Origin: Microbacterium natoriense
GTDB lineage: Bacteria > Actinomycetota > Actinomycetes > Actinomycetales > Microbacteriaceae
Assembly: GCF_030816295.1 (NCBI RefSeq)
Contig: NZ_JAUSXV010000001.1
Location: forward strand, 496,001-560,000
DNA length: 64,000 nt
Direction of reading: 5' to 3'
Notes under the pieces: generated by a model
Told to the model about the DNA's origin: nothing
The model's database searches: none
What the model saw: only the letters and a program-made list of their open reading frames with translations
Position numbers and translations under genes: made by a program
Shown here: piece by piece, positions 27,357-38,003 of the stretch
Layout of the letters: each line of letters opens with the position of its first letter
Position numbering within the stretch: position 1 is the first letter of the stretch

Positions 27357-27734
27357 TCAGGCGCTCAGACCGAAGTGCTCGAGCTCCGCGGCATCCAGCA
27401 TCCGCGATCTGATCAGGAATCGCATGCCGGTCGGCCCTTCGACGCTGAACCCGGCGCCCCTGCCAGGCACCACGTCGATGGTCAGATGCGTGTACTTCCA
27501 GTATTCGAACTGCGACACGGACATGTACACCTCGACGGAATCGTCGAGGCCGACGTCGAGGTCCCCCAGCAGCACGTCACCGGGCCCCGTGATGAACATG
27601 CCGATCGGATAGCACATCGGCGCCGAGCCGTCGCAGCATCCGCCCGACTGATGGAACATCAGCGGACCGTGCTGCGCGGTGAGCTCGCGGATGAGGGATG
27701 CCGCGGCATCCGTCACGTCCACCCGCTGGTGCAT
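27357..27734 (-). CDS. DUF779 family protein
   Basis: A 125-residue soluble protein with the cysteine-rich signature HQSGGCCDGSAPMCYP, which identifies DUF779. Family members are almost always adjacent to an acetaldehyde/aldehyde dehydrogenase gene and may assist it, but the biochemical role is not known. The gene starts at 27734, 71 bases after the dehydrogenase stop on the same strand, and is probably co-transcribed. It converges with the MFS gene. A short inverted repeat (27328-27356) between them may act as a weak terminator. Confidence 0.88.
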   Translation of the reverse strand: MHQRVDVTDAAASLIRELTAQHGPLMFHQSGGCCDGSAPMCYPIGMFITGPGDVLLGDLDVGLDDSVEVYMSVSQFEYWKYTHLTIDVVPGRGAGFSVEGPTGMRFLIRSRMLDAAELEHFGLSA

Positions 27735-27805
27735 GTCTGCTCCTCTCGCCGAGACATGATGCCGGACGGGCGCGTCCCGAGATCGCGCCCGCCCGGTGGT
27801 GCGGA

Positions 27806-29353
<1,548 letters not shown>

Positions 29354-29414
29354 CGTGACTCCTTCGACGGTGCCGCGGCGTCGGTGCTGCGCGGCTCTGG
29401 TCCGAAGGTAGGTC

Positions 29415-29457
29415 TGCAACCGTTGCACGCTCGTGCGTCACGTTGCATCGGGTTGCG
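29415..29457. promoter_or_regulatory. candidate operator of the aldehyde dehydrogenase gene
   Basis: The 115-base gap before the dehydrogenase contains the perfect palindrome TGCAACCGTTGCA (29415-29427). Further GTTGC half-sites at 29442 and 29452 are offset by 20 and 30 bases from the first at 29422, i.e. on one DNA face. The regulator encoded just upstream is the likely binder (inference). Confidence 0.6.
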
Positions 29458-29467
29458 CGATGCCGGA

Positions 29468-30796
29468 TCAGGCCTCTGCTTCGAGCCGCTCGATGCGGGC
29501 CACGAGCGCGGCGCGCTTCGGCGAGCGCGCGGGAAGCATCTCGAGTGCGAGCCTCAGCACCTCGGCGTCGTTCTGCCCCTCTGGGATCTCGGCGTAGGCG
29601 AGCAGGACGTCGAGGCTCGCCTCGGAGAACATCACCTCGCGCAGCGCGGCACGCAATGTCTCGCGGAACTCCTCCACACCGGGAGAGGTCGATTCGGGAA
29701 GCACGGGACCGCGGTAGGCGGTGAGAGCGACCCTGTGCGCTCCTCGATCGAGCAGTGACAGCACGTCCTGCGCATCCGTCTCCAGCGGCATGGGCAGCCG
29801 GTACGGACGCGACTCGGGGATCAGACCGCACGCCGTGCGCTCGAGGACCTTGCGCAGCCGCACCATCTCGGGGCGGAGCGTGTCGGGCGACGCCCCCTCG
29901 CCGTAGACGAGTTCGGTGAGCCGCTCGGCCGACAGCCCCTGCCGGTGCACGGCGAGCATGAGCATGATGGCCGCGTGCCGTCCGCTGAGCTCGATCACCC
30001 TTTCGCCGAACTCGGTGTCGGTCTCGAGCCGGGCGCGATCGCGTCCGAGGACATGCAGGATGCCGCGCACCGTGCCCGTGCCGCTGCGGGAAGGGGTCGG
30101 CGGACGGGAGGAATCGGCGCGTTCACGCAACCTCGCGACGAGCATCTCCGACTCCACCGCCCGCGCCGTCGCGTCGACGAGAAGGCGCGCCTGCCGGCTC
30201 ACCACCTGGTCACCGCCGGTGATGTCGATGACACCGAGCAGCTGGTGCGTCTCGGGGTCTCGCACCGGAGCCGCGGTGCACGACCACGGATGCACGAGCC
30301 GGTTGTAGTGCTCTGCCCCGCGGATCTGCACGGACTGACCGAGCGTGAGGGCGGTGCCGGGTGCCGTGGTGCCGACGGCGTCTTCAGCCCAGTTCGCCCC
30401 GGCGACGAAACCCATTCCGTCGGTGAGCGAGCGCAACTGACTGTCGCCCTCGATCCAGAGCAGGCGTCCGGCCCGATCGCCGACCGCGACGACCACGCCG
30501 GAGTCCTCCGCCGATCCGGGCAGCAGCAGCGCCCTGATCATGTCCATCGCCGAAGCGAGCGGATGCGCCAGCCGATAGCGGTCGAGCTCTTCGCTGACCA
30601 GCTCGAGCTGCGGCGCGCCTTCCGGGCCGACCCGACTGCGCCACGAACGCTCCCACGACTCTCGCACGAGCGGGCGCACCTGCTGAAGTCTGCGGTCGTC
30701 GAGGTTCCCGGCGATGAGCTCCTCGTGGGCACGCTCGATCAGAAGTCGCGACGCCTCAGGCGGGGCATCCCGTGACGCATTCCACGACGCAGCCAC
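29468..30796 (-). CDS. GAF-domain transcriptional regulator of the aldehyde dehydrogenase
   Basis: A 442-residue protein. The N-terminal region (LVRESWERSWRSRV, then a GAF-like segment with GVVVAVGDRAGRLLWIEGD and FVAGANWAEDAVGTTAPGTA) resembles the sensory half of AcoR-type activators. The AAA+ sigma-54 domain is missing. The C-terminal half (about 240-442) instead looks like a winged-helix and effector region found in actinobacterial regulators. It reads in the same direction as the dehydrogenase 115 bases later and probably activates it when alcohol or aldehyde is present. The start at 30796 is the only plausible one. Confidence 0.8.
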   Translation of the reverse strand: MAASWNASRDAPPEASRLLIERAHEELIAGNLDDRRLQQVRPLVRESWERSWRSRVGPEGAPQLELVSEELDRYRLAHPLASAMDMIRALLLPGSAEDSGVVVAVGDRAGRLLWIEGDSQLRSLTDGMGFVAGANWAEDAVGTTAPGTALTLGQSVQIRGAEHYNRLVHPWSCTAAPVRDPETHQLLGVIDITGGDQVVSRQARLLVDATARAVESEMLVARLRERADSSRPPTPSRSGTGTVRGILHVLGRDRARLETDTEFGERVIELSGRHAAIMLMLAVHRQGLSAERLTELVYGEGASPDTLRPEMVRLRKVLERTACGLIPESRPYRLPMPLETDAQDVLSLLDRGAHRVALTAYRGPVLPESTSPGVEEFRETLRAALREVMFSEASLDVLLAYAEIPEGQNDAEVLRLALEMLPARSPKRAALVARIERLEAEA

Positions 30797-30961
30797 AGCG
30801 GTCTCCGATCATCGTGAGCGGACGGTCTCAGTGTACGAGCAGGGCGGTCGCGGGGGAACAGGGTTCGCGTACCGTGTGCCTCGGCGTTTCGCATCCGGGC
30901 GCCAGGTTCTCGGTTCTCACGCTCTCGTGCCGTCGTCCCGGCGATCGGTCGCCGCCGGGCC

Positions 30962-32389
30962 TCAGCTCCGGCTCGCCCACCAGTCGCGCAGGCGCTGCTC
31001 GGCGGCATCCGCTCCGATCACTCCCTCGTCGAGGCGCAGTTCCAGCAGGAACCGGTAGGCCTCGCCGACCTCCCGACCCGGGGCGATGCCGAGGATCTGC
31101 TGGATCTGGTTGCCGTCGAGCTCGGGGCGGATGCTGTCGAGCTCCTCCTGCTCGCGGAGCGCCGCGATGCGGGACTCGATGTCGTCGTATGCGCTCGCCA
31201 GCCGGGCCGCCTTGCGCTTGTTGCGCGTCGTGACATCGGCGCGAGTGAGGATGTGCAGGCGCTCGAGGAGGTCACCGGCGTCGCGTACATAGCGGCGCAC
31301 CGCGGCATCGGTCCACGCGCCCTCCGCATAGCCGAAGAAACGCAGGTGCAGTTCGATGAGGGTCGCCACCGCATCCGTCGTATCGGTATCGAACCGCAGC
31401 GACTGCAGTCGCTTGCGGGCCATGCGCGAACCGACCACGTCGTGGTGATGGAAGCTCACCACGCCGCCGTCTTCGAGCTTGCGGGTGCGGGGCTTGCCGA
31501 TGTCGTGCAGCAGGGCGGCGATGCGCAGCGGCACGTCGGGCGCGGCCCCGGGGTGACGCGTGTGCTCGAGCTCGATCGCCTGGGTGAGCACCGTCAGCGA
31601 ATGCTCGTAGACGTCCTTGTGGTGATGGTGCTCGTCGATCTCGAGGCGCAGGGCGCTGATCTCGGGAAGGAATTCGTCGACGAGTCCGGTGTCGACGAGG
31701 ACGCGGATGCCGCGCACCGGGTCGTCGGTCTGCATGAGGCGTACGAGTTCGCCCTGGATGCGCTCGGGGCTGACGATCTTGAGCGTCTCGCGCAGCTGCG
31801 CGATCGCATGTTCGGTGGCCTGCTCGATCGAGAAGCCGAGCTGCGCGCTGAACCGGGCGGCGCGGAGCATGCGCAGCGGGTCATCGCCGAACGAGACGTG
31901 CGGGTCGGTCGGCGTGCGCAGGACGCCGGAGATCAGGTCTTCCACTCCGCCTGTGGGGTCGACGAGCTTCACGGCCGGAACCTGCAGGGCCATCGCGTTG
32001 ACGGTGAAGTCCCGCCGGACGAGATCGCCGTCGATCGTGTCGCCGAACTCGACCGTGGGCTTGCGGGTCACGCCGTCGTAGCTGTCGGCGCGGTACGTGG
32101 TGATCTCGACCTGTTCGCCCTGCACACGGGCGCCGATCGTCCCGAACGCACGGCCGATGTCCCAGCGCGCGGTGGAGATCGGCGTGACGATCTTCAGGAT
32201 GTCGTCGGGGTGCGCGTTCGTCGTGAAGTCGAGGTCGTGCGTGGGGCGTCCGAGCAGGGCGTCGCGCACCGGCCCGCCGACGACGGCGAGGTCGAAGCCG
32301 GCCGCGGCGAACGCCTCGGCGAGGGTGCGGACGACCGGATTCTCGGCGAGCGCGCCGAGACGGGCGAGGCCGTCGGCCATGTTGAGCAT
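30962..32389 (-). CDS. cca: CCA tRNA nucleotidyltransferase
   Basis: A 475-residue enzyme that adds or repairs the 3'-CCA end of tRNAs. The nucleotidyltransferase core shows VVGGPVRDALLGRPTHDLDF with the two catalytic aspartates, then RRDFTVNAMAL and GDDPLRMLRAARFSAQLGF. A C-terminal HD domain is present (LRIAALLHDIGKPRTR and a preceding histidine cluster), as usual in actinobacterial PcnA-type proteins. The start at 32389 gives a three-residue extension; an ATG at 32380 is an alternative. Its nearness to the DUF6049-murJ block is a conserved actinobacterial arrangement. Confidence 0.95.
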   Translation of the reverse strand: MLNMADGLARLGALAENPVVRTLAEAFAAAGFDLAVVGGPVRDALLGRPTHDLDFTTNAHPDDILKIVTPISTARWDIGRAFGTIGARVQGEQVEITTYRADSYDGVTRKPTVEFGDTIDGDLVRRDFTVNAMALQVPAVKLVDPTGGVEDLISGVLRTPTDPHVSFGDDPLRMLRAARFSAQLGFSIEQATEHAIAQLRETLKIVSPERIQGELVRLMQTDDPVRGIRVLVDTGLVDEFLPEISALRLEIDEHHHHKDVYEHSLTVLTQAIELEHTRHPGAAPDVPLRIAALLHDIGKPRTRKLEDGGVVSFHHHDVVGSRMARKRLQSLRFDTDTTDAVATLIELHLRFFGYAEGAWTDAAVRRYVRDAGDLLERLHILTRADVTTRNKRKAARLASAYDDIESRIAALREQEELDSIRPELDGNQIQQILGIAPGREVGEAYRFLLELRLDEGVIGADAAEQRLRDWWASRS

Positions 32390-32445
32390 GGGTTCCAGCG
32401 TACCGGGCAGGTGCGCACGGGTTCACTTGGGAGGGGTGGCCGTAT

Positions 32446-32523
32446 GAAAAGTCGGAGCCGTGGCGTGACACGCCGTGCCGCGGCATCCGTCACCGCCGTG
32501 TCGACTCGAAAGTCCGACTTTTC
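32446..32523. repeat. 78-bp repeat, copy A, with 11-bp inverted ends
   Basis: The element begins with GAAAAGTCGGA and ends with the exact complement TCCGACTTTTC. It contains an internal hairpin GGCGTG-A-CACGCC (32462-32474). By hand it aligns without gaps to 33812-33889, with 57 of 78 positions identical. It lies upstream of the cca start and downstream of the small membrane-protein gene. It is probably a non-autonomous or REP-like intergenic repeat. Confidence 0.75.
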
Positions 32524-32567
32524 GCACACGAGGATGCCGGACGTCTGGCCGCCGGGAACGGCGCGCG

Positions 32568-32861
32568 TCAGAACAGCGGGTTCTCTCCTCGGGCCTGTGC
32601 GATCGCCTGCGTCTGGGAGCGCAGGTGCGTCATGAGCATGGCGCTGAGCCCGAGTCCGCCGAGCAGAGCGACGCCGACGAGCACCAGGCGGCCGTTGTCG
32701 GGGTCGACCATGCCCAGCACGTAGACCACGATGACGGTGAGAGCGAGCAGCGCCCCCTCGACCACCGCGAAGACGATGAACTTCCTGTTCAGTCGGGCGG
32801 CGTAATCCTTGCGGACCGCTGCGACCCTGGCGTCGATCGACGAGTCGTCTGCGTGGCTCAT
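32568..32861 (-). CDS. small two-segment membrane protein
   Basis: A 97-residue protein with a short basic, soluble N-terminus and two membrane segments (FIVFAVVEGALLALTVIVVYV and LVLVGVALLGGLGLSAML). It has no recognised family and no catalytic motif. The ATG at 32861 is chosen because the longer frame to 32978 would add a non-hydrophobic, unconserved stretch across a neighbouring gene. It lies between the two 78-bp repeats. Confidence 0.65.
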   Translation of the reverse strand: MSHADDSSIDARVAAVRKDYAARLNRKFIVFAVVEGALLALTVIVVYVLGMVDPDNGRLVLVGVALLGGLGLSAMLMTHLRSQTQAIAQARGENPLF

Positions 32862-32946
32862 GCCGTCAACGGTAGCCCAGGGCGAGTAGATCGAAGCATG
32901 CCGTGGTCCGGGAGTGACACGGATGCCGTGGCTTCCGTCTCGCCGC

Positions 32947-33660
32947 TCAGCGGCTTGACCGATCCGCACCGAAGCCACGACTCAGCATCCGCCTCCATAG
33001 CGCCGGGCGTCCGGTCTCCGGGCGCTCGTCCGGCTCCGCCAGCGAGTGCAGCCAGTCGAGGGTTGTCTCGTCCGCGACCACGACTCCGACCGTGGGATGA
33101 CGCGTGAACACCGGCCCTCGAGCCGCGAGATCCACGGCTCGGCGTGCGGCGTCTCTTGCGGGCTCATCAGCGCCGAGCCTGAGCGCCCAATGGATGAACG
33201 TGACGTTCCAGAGGAAGAGCTGACTGGGAAGACGCCCGCTCGTGCTCTCGATCCACCGATTGAGGAGAAGCTCGACTTCCTCGAGATCATGATCGGATCC
33301 AGTGTCGAGCAGCAGTTGGGCGAGCCTGATTTGGTGCGTGCCAGAGGTCGCGCTTCCAGTCGGGCTGAGCCTCTCCACCTCGCGATAGTAGAACGCCGCG
33401 AGCTCCTGGGCATCCGTGCGATAGGAATCCGCAAGATGCTCGGCTGTCGGCGCGGCATCAACCCAGGATGTCTCGACATCGTCGAGTACACGGTGCCAGA
33501 GAGCGCGAGCTGAATCCACTTCGCCGACGCCGTGAAGTGCAATGCCCTTGATTCGGAGATACTGCGGACGGTTGTATCGACGTGCACGTGCCAGGCGCCG
33601 CTCGAACTCAGCCCGGTCCGCTTCCGTCCACGCCGTACTCCGGAACCAGTCTCGATCCAT
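32947..33660 (-). CDS. hypothetical TPR-like protein
   Basis: A 237-residue soluble, helix-rich protein. It begins MDRDWFRSTAWTEADRAEFE with RRYNRPQYLRIKGIALHG, a start that recurs in actinobacterial proteins of unknown function. Alternating helical pairs suggest a tetratricopeptide-like scaffold (inference). The ATG at 33660 is chosen over 33783 because the conserved N-terminus begins there. It sits between the two copies of the 78-bp repeat, apart from any operon. Confidence 0.65.
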   Translation of the reverse strand: MDRDWFRSTAWTEADRAEFERRLARARRYNRPQYLRIKGIALHGVGEVDSARALWHRVLDDVETSWVDAAPTAEHLADSYRTDAQELAAFYYREVERLSPTGSATSGTHQIRLAQLLLDTGSDHDLEEVELLLNRWIESTSGRLPSQLFLWNVTFIHWALRLGADEPARDAARRAVDLAARGPVFTRHPTVGVVVADETTLDWLHSLAEPDERPETGRPALWRRMLSRGFGADRSSR

Positions 33661-33811
33661 ACCCTCAATGTAGAGGTCAGTCCCGATCAGCGCCGCGCCG
33701 AGACGTTCGCCGATGCGTTCCGCCTGCTGCACGAGCACGGCGAGGAGCTTTTCGGACCGCCCAAGGACGGCTGACCTGCGCACGAGGCCGGATCAGCACG
33801 CGTCAGCGCGC

Positions 33812-33889
33812 GGAAAGTCGGAGACTCCGCGCGCCACGCCGCACCACCGCATCCGCCGCCGGCGCGTCGTCACGCGACTCCGACTCTTC
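33812..33889. repeat. 78-bp repeat, copy B
   Basis: Second copy of the element at 32446-32523, same length and orientation, 1366 bases away. The ends are the near-inverted pair AGTCGGAG (33816-33823) and CTCCGACT (33878-33885). The internal hairpin of copy A is not conserved. It occupies the gap between the TPR-like gene and the 3' end of the LPATG surface-protein gene. Confidence 0.7.
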
Positions 33890-33906
33890 ACACGGCGGAC
33901 CGCTCG

Positions 33907-35844
33907 TCAGTCGTCCTTCGAGCGGCGACGCGAGACCACGAAGAGCACTCCGCCGATCACGAGCACGGCGGCGCCGATGCCGGCCCAGAGGAAGGTCTCG
34001 GGCGCGAGACCCGTGGCGGGAAGACGGGTGCTGCCGCTCGTCCCCGGGTCGGTGGGCGTCGGTGTCGGCGTGGGCGTGACCACGACGGCGGCGAGTGTGA
34101 AGTCCTGCTCGCCGAAGACCTCGCCGGCTGCGGTGATCACGACGGTCCGAGTGGCGTTTCCGACGATCGTGCTCCCCGACGGCGCGGTGACCGTGATCGT
34201 GTAGGTCCCCGGCGGGAGCGTGCCCAGACCGTAGGCTCCGTCGGCATCCGTGGTGAGCGAGTGCGAGCCGTCAGGTCCCTCGACCATGATCGCCACACCG
34301 GGTGCAGGGGTTCCGCCGTCTGTGCGCACCGTGCCGTCGATCGCTCCGAGGCGGGCGAGTTCGAAGTCCAGGTCTTCGACGTCGGCCTCGCCGACGCTCT
34401 CATCGCGGGCGACCGGGCCCGACGCGATGTACCCGCCAGGCACCTCGATGCCGACGGAGTAGTCGCCGAGGGGCAGTCGCGGGAAGGAGTAGTCGCCGTT
34501 CGCATCGGTGACGGTCGAGAGCATCGAGCCTCCCGGTCCGGATGCCGTCACGGTGACGCCCGCGACGCCGGTGCCGTTCGATCGCACGGTGCCACTCAGT
34601 GACGGATTCTCGGCGACGACGAAGTCGACGCCGCTGATCGGCGTCTCGCTGTCCTCGGGCACGGTGAACGGCGGCGCCGAGGTCACGAGCGTGTAGCCGT
34701 CGGGGGTCGTGATCGTGGCGGTGTGCTCTCCGACCTCGACCTCGTCGATGATGTAGCGGCCGTCCGCGTCCGTCGTCGTGCTGCGGCCGTCGATCGTCAC
34801 GGTGACCCCGGCGATCGGATTCCCGTCGACGTCCGTGACGCGTCCCTCGACCGACACGGGCACGATGTCGCGCACGGTGAAGTCTGCGACACCGTCTTCG
34901 TCCGTCAGGTCGACGTCCTGCGAGACCGCGCTCTCGGAGATCTTGCCATCCGGCGGCGTGACGCGCACCGTGTAGCCGTCGGTGGCGACGAATCCCGGGA
35001 ACGCGTACGTTCCGCCGGCAGTCGTGGTGGTGGTCCCGACGACCGCGCCGTTCGCGTCGGTGAGGGTCAGCTCGACGCCCTCGAGCGGCCCGTCTGCGAC
35101 GTCGGTCACGGTGCCGGTGATGTCACGCGCGATCGACGCGAACCACGTCTGGTACACGGGGAAGCCGGCGCGCCGCGTGAAGAAGAACGTCAGCGAGCTG
35201 ATCGGGGTCGACGGCTCGAACCACGCGGCCGCGCCGCTGGTGTCGGCAGCCGCCTGATTGCCGGTCAGCGTGAGCGTCGCCGGGTCCCAGCTCGGGATGT
35301 CGGCGGCGACGCCTGTGCAAGACGGCTTTCCGGCGACTCCCGGCGCGCAGTAGTTGAAGCCCCCTCGGAAACCGAGCTCCGTCGCATCGAGAACGTGTCC
35401 GTCGCCCGCCACGGCGTGGATGCGCACGGAATCGGCGTCGATGTCGCCGAGCACGAACGTCCACCCCGATGCCGGGGTGGGCGACGCGAACGAGTACGTC
35501 GTCGTGGACGGGCTGGTGGCGTTATCGGCCTTGGGGCGGAGGTTGACGTACGACTGGTTGATGCTGCTGCCGTACTTCGCTCCGACCGGCGTTCCCTCCG
35601 AGAGCCAGGTCGAGGCTCCGGAGATGACGCCGACCTGTCCCCCGCGGGAGTCGCTCGTGACCGTTGCGCTGAGCAACGGCTGCGCCGCGATCTGCACCGA
35701 CGACGTGTAAGCGCCTGCCGAGCCGCTCAACGGCTGCCAGCTCGCCCACGAGGTGGTCGTCGCTGCCGCCGCGGGCACTGCTCCGATCACGATCGCCACG
35801 AGCGCGATCACTCCTGCAAGAATTCCACCCCGGTGTGCACGCAT
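33907..35844 (-). CDS. LPATG-anchored surface protein with carboxypeptidase-regulatory-like repeats
   Basis: A 645-residue exported protein. It has a signal peptide ending about AVPAAAA and an N-terminal beta-rich domain with a LPSWDPATLTL-like region (about 30-250). Four repeats follow of the type GTVTDVADGPLEGVELTLTD / GRVTDVDGNPIAGVTVTIDG / GTVRSNGTGVAGVTVTASG / GTVRTDGGTPAPGVAIMVEG, each about 60-90 residues. Next are a TPTPTPT stalk and the sorting signal LPATG, a membrane segment and RRRSKDD. Sortase should anchor it to peptidoglycan. No sortase is encoded in this window. Its ligand is unknown; the repeats are a spacer or adhesin fold (inference). Confidence 0.85.
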   Translation of the reverse strand: MRAHRGGILAGVIALVAIVIGAVPAAAATTTSWASWQPLSGSAGAYTSSVQIAAQPLLSATVTSDSRGGQVGVISGASTWLSEGTPVGAKYGSSINQSYVNLRPKADNATSPSTTTYSFASPTPASGWTFVLGDIDADSVRIHAVAGDGHVLDATELGFRGGFNYCAPGVAGKPSCTGVAADIPSWDPATLTLTGNQAAADTSGAAAWFEPSTPISSLTFFFTRRAGFPVYQTWFASIARDITGTVTDVADGPLEGVELTLTDANGAVVGTTTTTAGGTYAFPGFVATDGYTVRVTPPDGKISESAVSQDVDLTDEDGVADFTVRDIVPVSVEGRVTDVDGNPIAGVTVTIDGRSTTTDADGRYIIDEVEVGEHTATITTPDGYTLVTSAPPFTVPEDSETPISGVDFVVAENPSLSGTVRSNGTGVAGVTVTASGPGGSMLSTVTDANGDYSFPRLPLGDYSVGIEVPGGYIASGPVARDESVGEADVEDLDFELARLGAIDGTVRTDGGTPAPGVAIMVEGPDGSHSLTTDADGAYGLGTLPPGTYTITVTAPSGSTIVGNATRTVVITAAGEVFGEQDFTLAAVVVTPTPTPTPTDPGTSGSTRLPATGLAPETFLWAGIGAAVLVIGGVLFVVSRRRSKDD

Positions 35845-35913
35845 GGCGCCAGAGTACCGGCATGCTGGAGCCTTGGCCAGGGTCGGAATTCGCCGGTGAC
35901 CAGGCGCGTCTCC

Positions 35914-36843
35914 TCAGAGCGAGAGCGAGCGGGACTGGATGACGGCGTGCAAGTCGAGGATCGAAGCGATGACGGTGTCCGGGTCCTCCTGCGGGGTGTT
36001 GTGACCCGCCGGCGACAGCCGGTAGTCGATCAACTGGGTGAAGTGCTCTTGGTGTCCCTCGCGCGACAACGGCGGCATGACCGCATCCTGAGTCGGGTCG
36101 ATGACGATCGTCGGCACGTCGATGAGTGGTCGGGCAGACAGCGTCGCCTCCATCGACTCAAATGCGGGGTCTCCGGATGCAAGTCCGTATCGCACCCGAT
36201 AGGAATGCACGACCACATCCACGAAGTCCGGATTGTCGAACGAGGCCGCCGTCTCCTCGAACGTCTGCTCCTCGAAGCGCCACTGCGGCGACCACTCGCT
36301 CCACAGCTGCCGGGCGAGTTCGCGACGATACCGTGCCAATCCCTCTCGCCCGCGTTCAAGCTGGAAATACCACTGATGCCAGTCCCTGGCCTCGAGTTCC
36401 GGCACGTCCGGCACAGACGCCATCACCCGCGGGTCGTAGACGCTGTAACCCCCGATGGCGACCAGTCCGCCCACATTCTGCGGCCACAGCACCGCTGCGG
36501 CGCAGGCGGCGCGGCCTCCCCAATCGAATCCGGCGACGATCGGCCTGTCAAGATGCAGCCCATCGATGAGATCGCCCAGGTCGCGGGCAAGCGCGGCCTG
36601 CTGTCCCGAACGGCGAGTGTCATCCGAGCGGAAACGAGTCGGTCCGTACCCACGCAGATAGGGCACGATCACATCCGCGCCGTTCTGAGCGAGCTGGTCG
36701 GCCACGACGTCGAAACTGCGGGGATCGTACGGGAAGCCGTGAAGGAGGATCACCGGGAACCCGCCTCGTTCACCGCGGCGTTCGAAGGCCAGGTCGAGGA
36801 TCTCGGTCTTCAGATGCGCGAAAGGATGCTCCACGCTGTGCAC
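35914..36843 (-). CDS. alpha/beta hydrolase, epoxide-hydrolase-like
   Basis: A 309-residue soluble hydrolase. An oxyanion-type HGFPYDPRSFD motif comes first, then PYLRGYGPTRF and the nucleophile elbow GFDWGGRAA. The aspartate nucleophile is typical of epoxide hydrolases and haloalkane dehalogenases rather than esterases. The catalytic acid is in DPTQDAVMPP, and the base is the histidine of SPAGHNTPQED. Substrate unknown. It is a single gene, 53 bases from the LLM oxidoreductase on the same strand. Confidence 0.85.
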   Translation of the reverse strand: MHSVEHPFAHLKTEILDLAFERRGERGGFPVILLHGFPYDPRSFDVVADQLAQNGADVIVPYLRGYGPTRFRSDDTRRSGQQAALARDLGDLIDGLHLDRPIVAGFDWGGRAACAAAVLWPQNVGGLVAIGGYSVYDPRVMASVPDVPELEARDWHQWYFQLERGREGLARYRRELARQLWSEWSPQWRFEEQTFEETAASFDNPDFVDVVVHSYRVRYGLASGDPAFESMEATLSARPLIDVPTIVIDPTQDAVMPPLSREGHQEHFTQLIDYRLSPAGHNTPQEDPDTVIASILDLHAVIQSRSLSL

Positions 36844-36897
36844 CTTACAGCCGCACGCACCACCACTGGTTCCGCGAAGCGGACGCCGCGGACCTGC

Positions 36898-37953
36898 TCA
36901 AACCGGGTCGCCCTGAACGGGACCCTCCGTGTTCGGCTTCCATCCGAGTGCCGGTGCCACGTGCGTCGCGAACGACTCGAGCACGTGCAGGTTGTACGCG
37001 GGGCCGAGCTGATTCGGGATCGTGAGCATGAGGGTGTCTGCGGCCATCACGGCCTCGTCGGCGAGGAGCTGCTGGATCAGCACGTCCGGCTCTGCGGCAT
37101 AGGTCTTGCCGAAGGTGGAGCGGAATCCGTCGATGATGCCGACCTGGTCGGCGTTCTCCTCGCTGCGGAGCCCGAAGTACGCCCGATCCATGTCGGACAC
37201 GAGGGGGAACACGCTGCGGCTGACCGAGACACGTGGCGAACCCGTGTGGCCGGCCTCCTTGTAAGCGGCGCGGAACAGATCGATCTGCTCCCGCTGCAGC
37301 TCATGGAACGGCTGCCCGGTCGCCTCGGTGAGCAGTGTCGAGCTCATCAGGTTGAGCCCCTTGCGCCCGGTGTCCTCAGCGGTTGCGCGCGAGCCGGCTC
37401 CCCACCAGATGTGATCGCGCAGCGTGGGAGACTGCGGCTCGATCGACAGGTAGTGACCCGCCCCGACCATCCGCGGGTCCCCCGGTGCGACCCTGGCTCC
37501 GTCGATCGCCTCGAGGAACAGGTCGAACTTCTCACGGGCCATCACGCTGCCGCGCTCGGTGTCCTCCTCGTCGACGAATCCGAAGGTCTCGTAGCCGCGC
37601 AACGCCGTCTCGGGTGAACCACGGCTCACACCCAGCGCGATACGGCCGTCGGCGATGTAGTCGAGGGCGGCGGCCTCTTCGGCGAACTGGAACGGGTTCT
37701 CGTACCGCATGTCGATGACGCCCGTGCCGACTTCGATGCGCTTGGTGCGCGCAGCCATGGCGCTCAGCAGAGGCATGGGAGACGCGGCCTGGCGCGCCCA
37801 GTGGTGCACGCGCACATACGCCCCGTTGACGCCGATCTCATCCGCGCCCTCGGCGATCTCGATGGTCTGCTTCAGCATGTCGCCGGCCGTGCGCGTCGAC
37901 GAACCGGGCACGTCGGCGTAGTGACCGAACGAGAGGAATCCGAAAGCCTTCAT
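36898..37953 (-). CDS. LLM-class flavin-dependent oxidoreductase
   Basis: A 351-residue monooxygenase-like protein with the luciferase fold. It begins KAFGFLSFGHYADVPGSS, then VGTGVIDMRYENPFQFAEEAA. ALDYIADGRIALGVSRGSPE is the conserved GR(I/L) segment that binds reduced flavin (FMN or F420). The C-terminus has DEAVMAADTLMLTIPNQLGP. The role is oxidation of an unknown organic compound. The start at 37953 has a short, conserved N-terminus, and an extension to 38139 would overlap the methyltransferase gene. Confidence 0.9.
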   Translation of the reverse strand: MKAFGFLSFGHYADVPGSSTRTAGDMLKQTIEIAEGADEIGVNGAYVRVHHWARQAASPMPLLSAMAARTKRIEVGTGVIDMRYENPFQFAEEAAALDYIADGRIALGVSRGSPETALRGYETFGFVDEEDTERGSVMAREKFDLFLEAIDGARVAPGDPRMVGAGHYLSIEPQSPTLRDHIWWGAGSRATAEDTGRKGLNLMSSTLLTEATGQPFHELQREQIDLFRAAYKEAGHTGSPRVSVSRSVFPLVSDMDRAYFGLRSEENADQVGIIDGFRSTFGKTYAAEPDVLIQQLLADEAVMAADTLMLTIPNQLGPAYNLHVLESFATHVAPALGWKPNTEGPVQGDPV

Positions 37954-38003
37954 GTTTATATGCAACAGAATGGATGCTGCGCTATTCCCTTCTCGAGCAC
38001 CAC

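Noticed and set aside
34723..37617. A 964-codon plus-strand open frame across the surface protein, hydrolase and LLM genes
   Set aside because: High-GC shadow frame: rich in Arg, Gly, Asp and Val, and antisense to three genes with clear homology.
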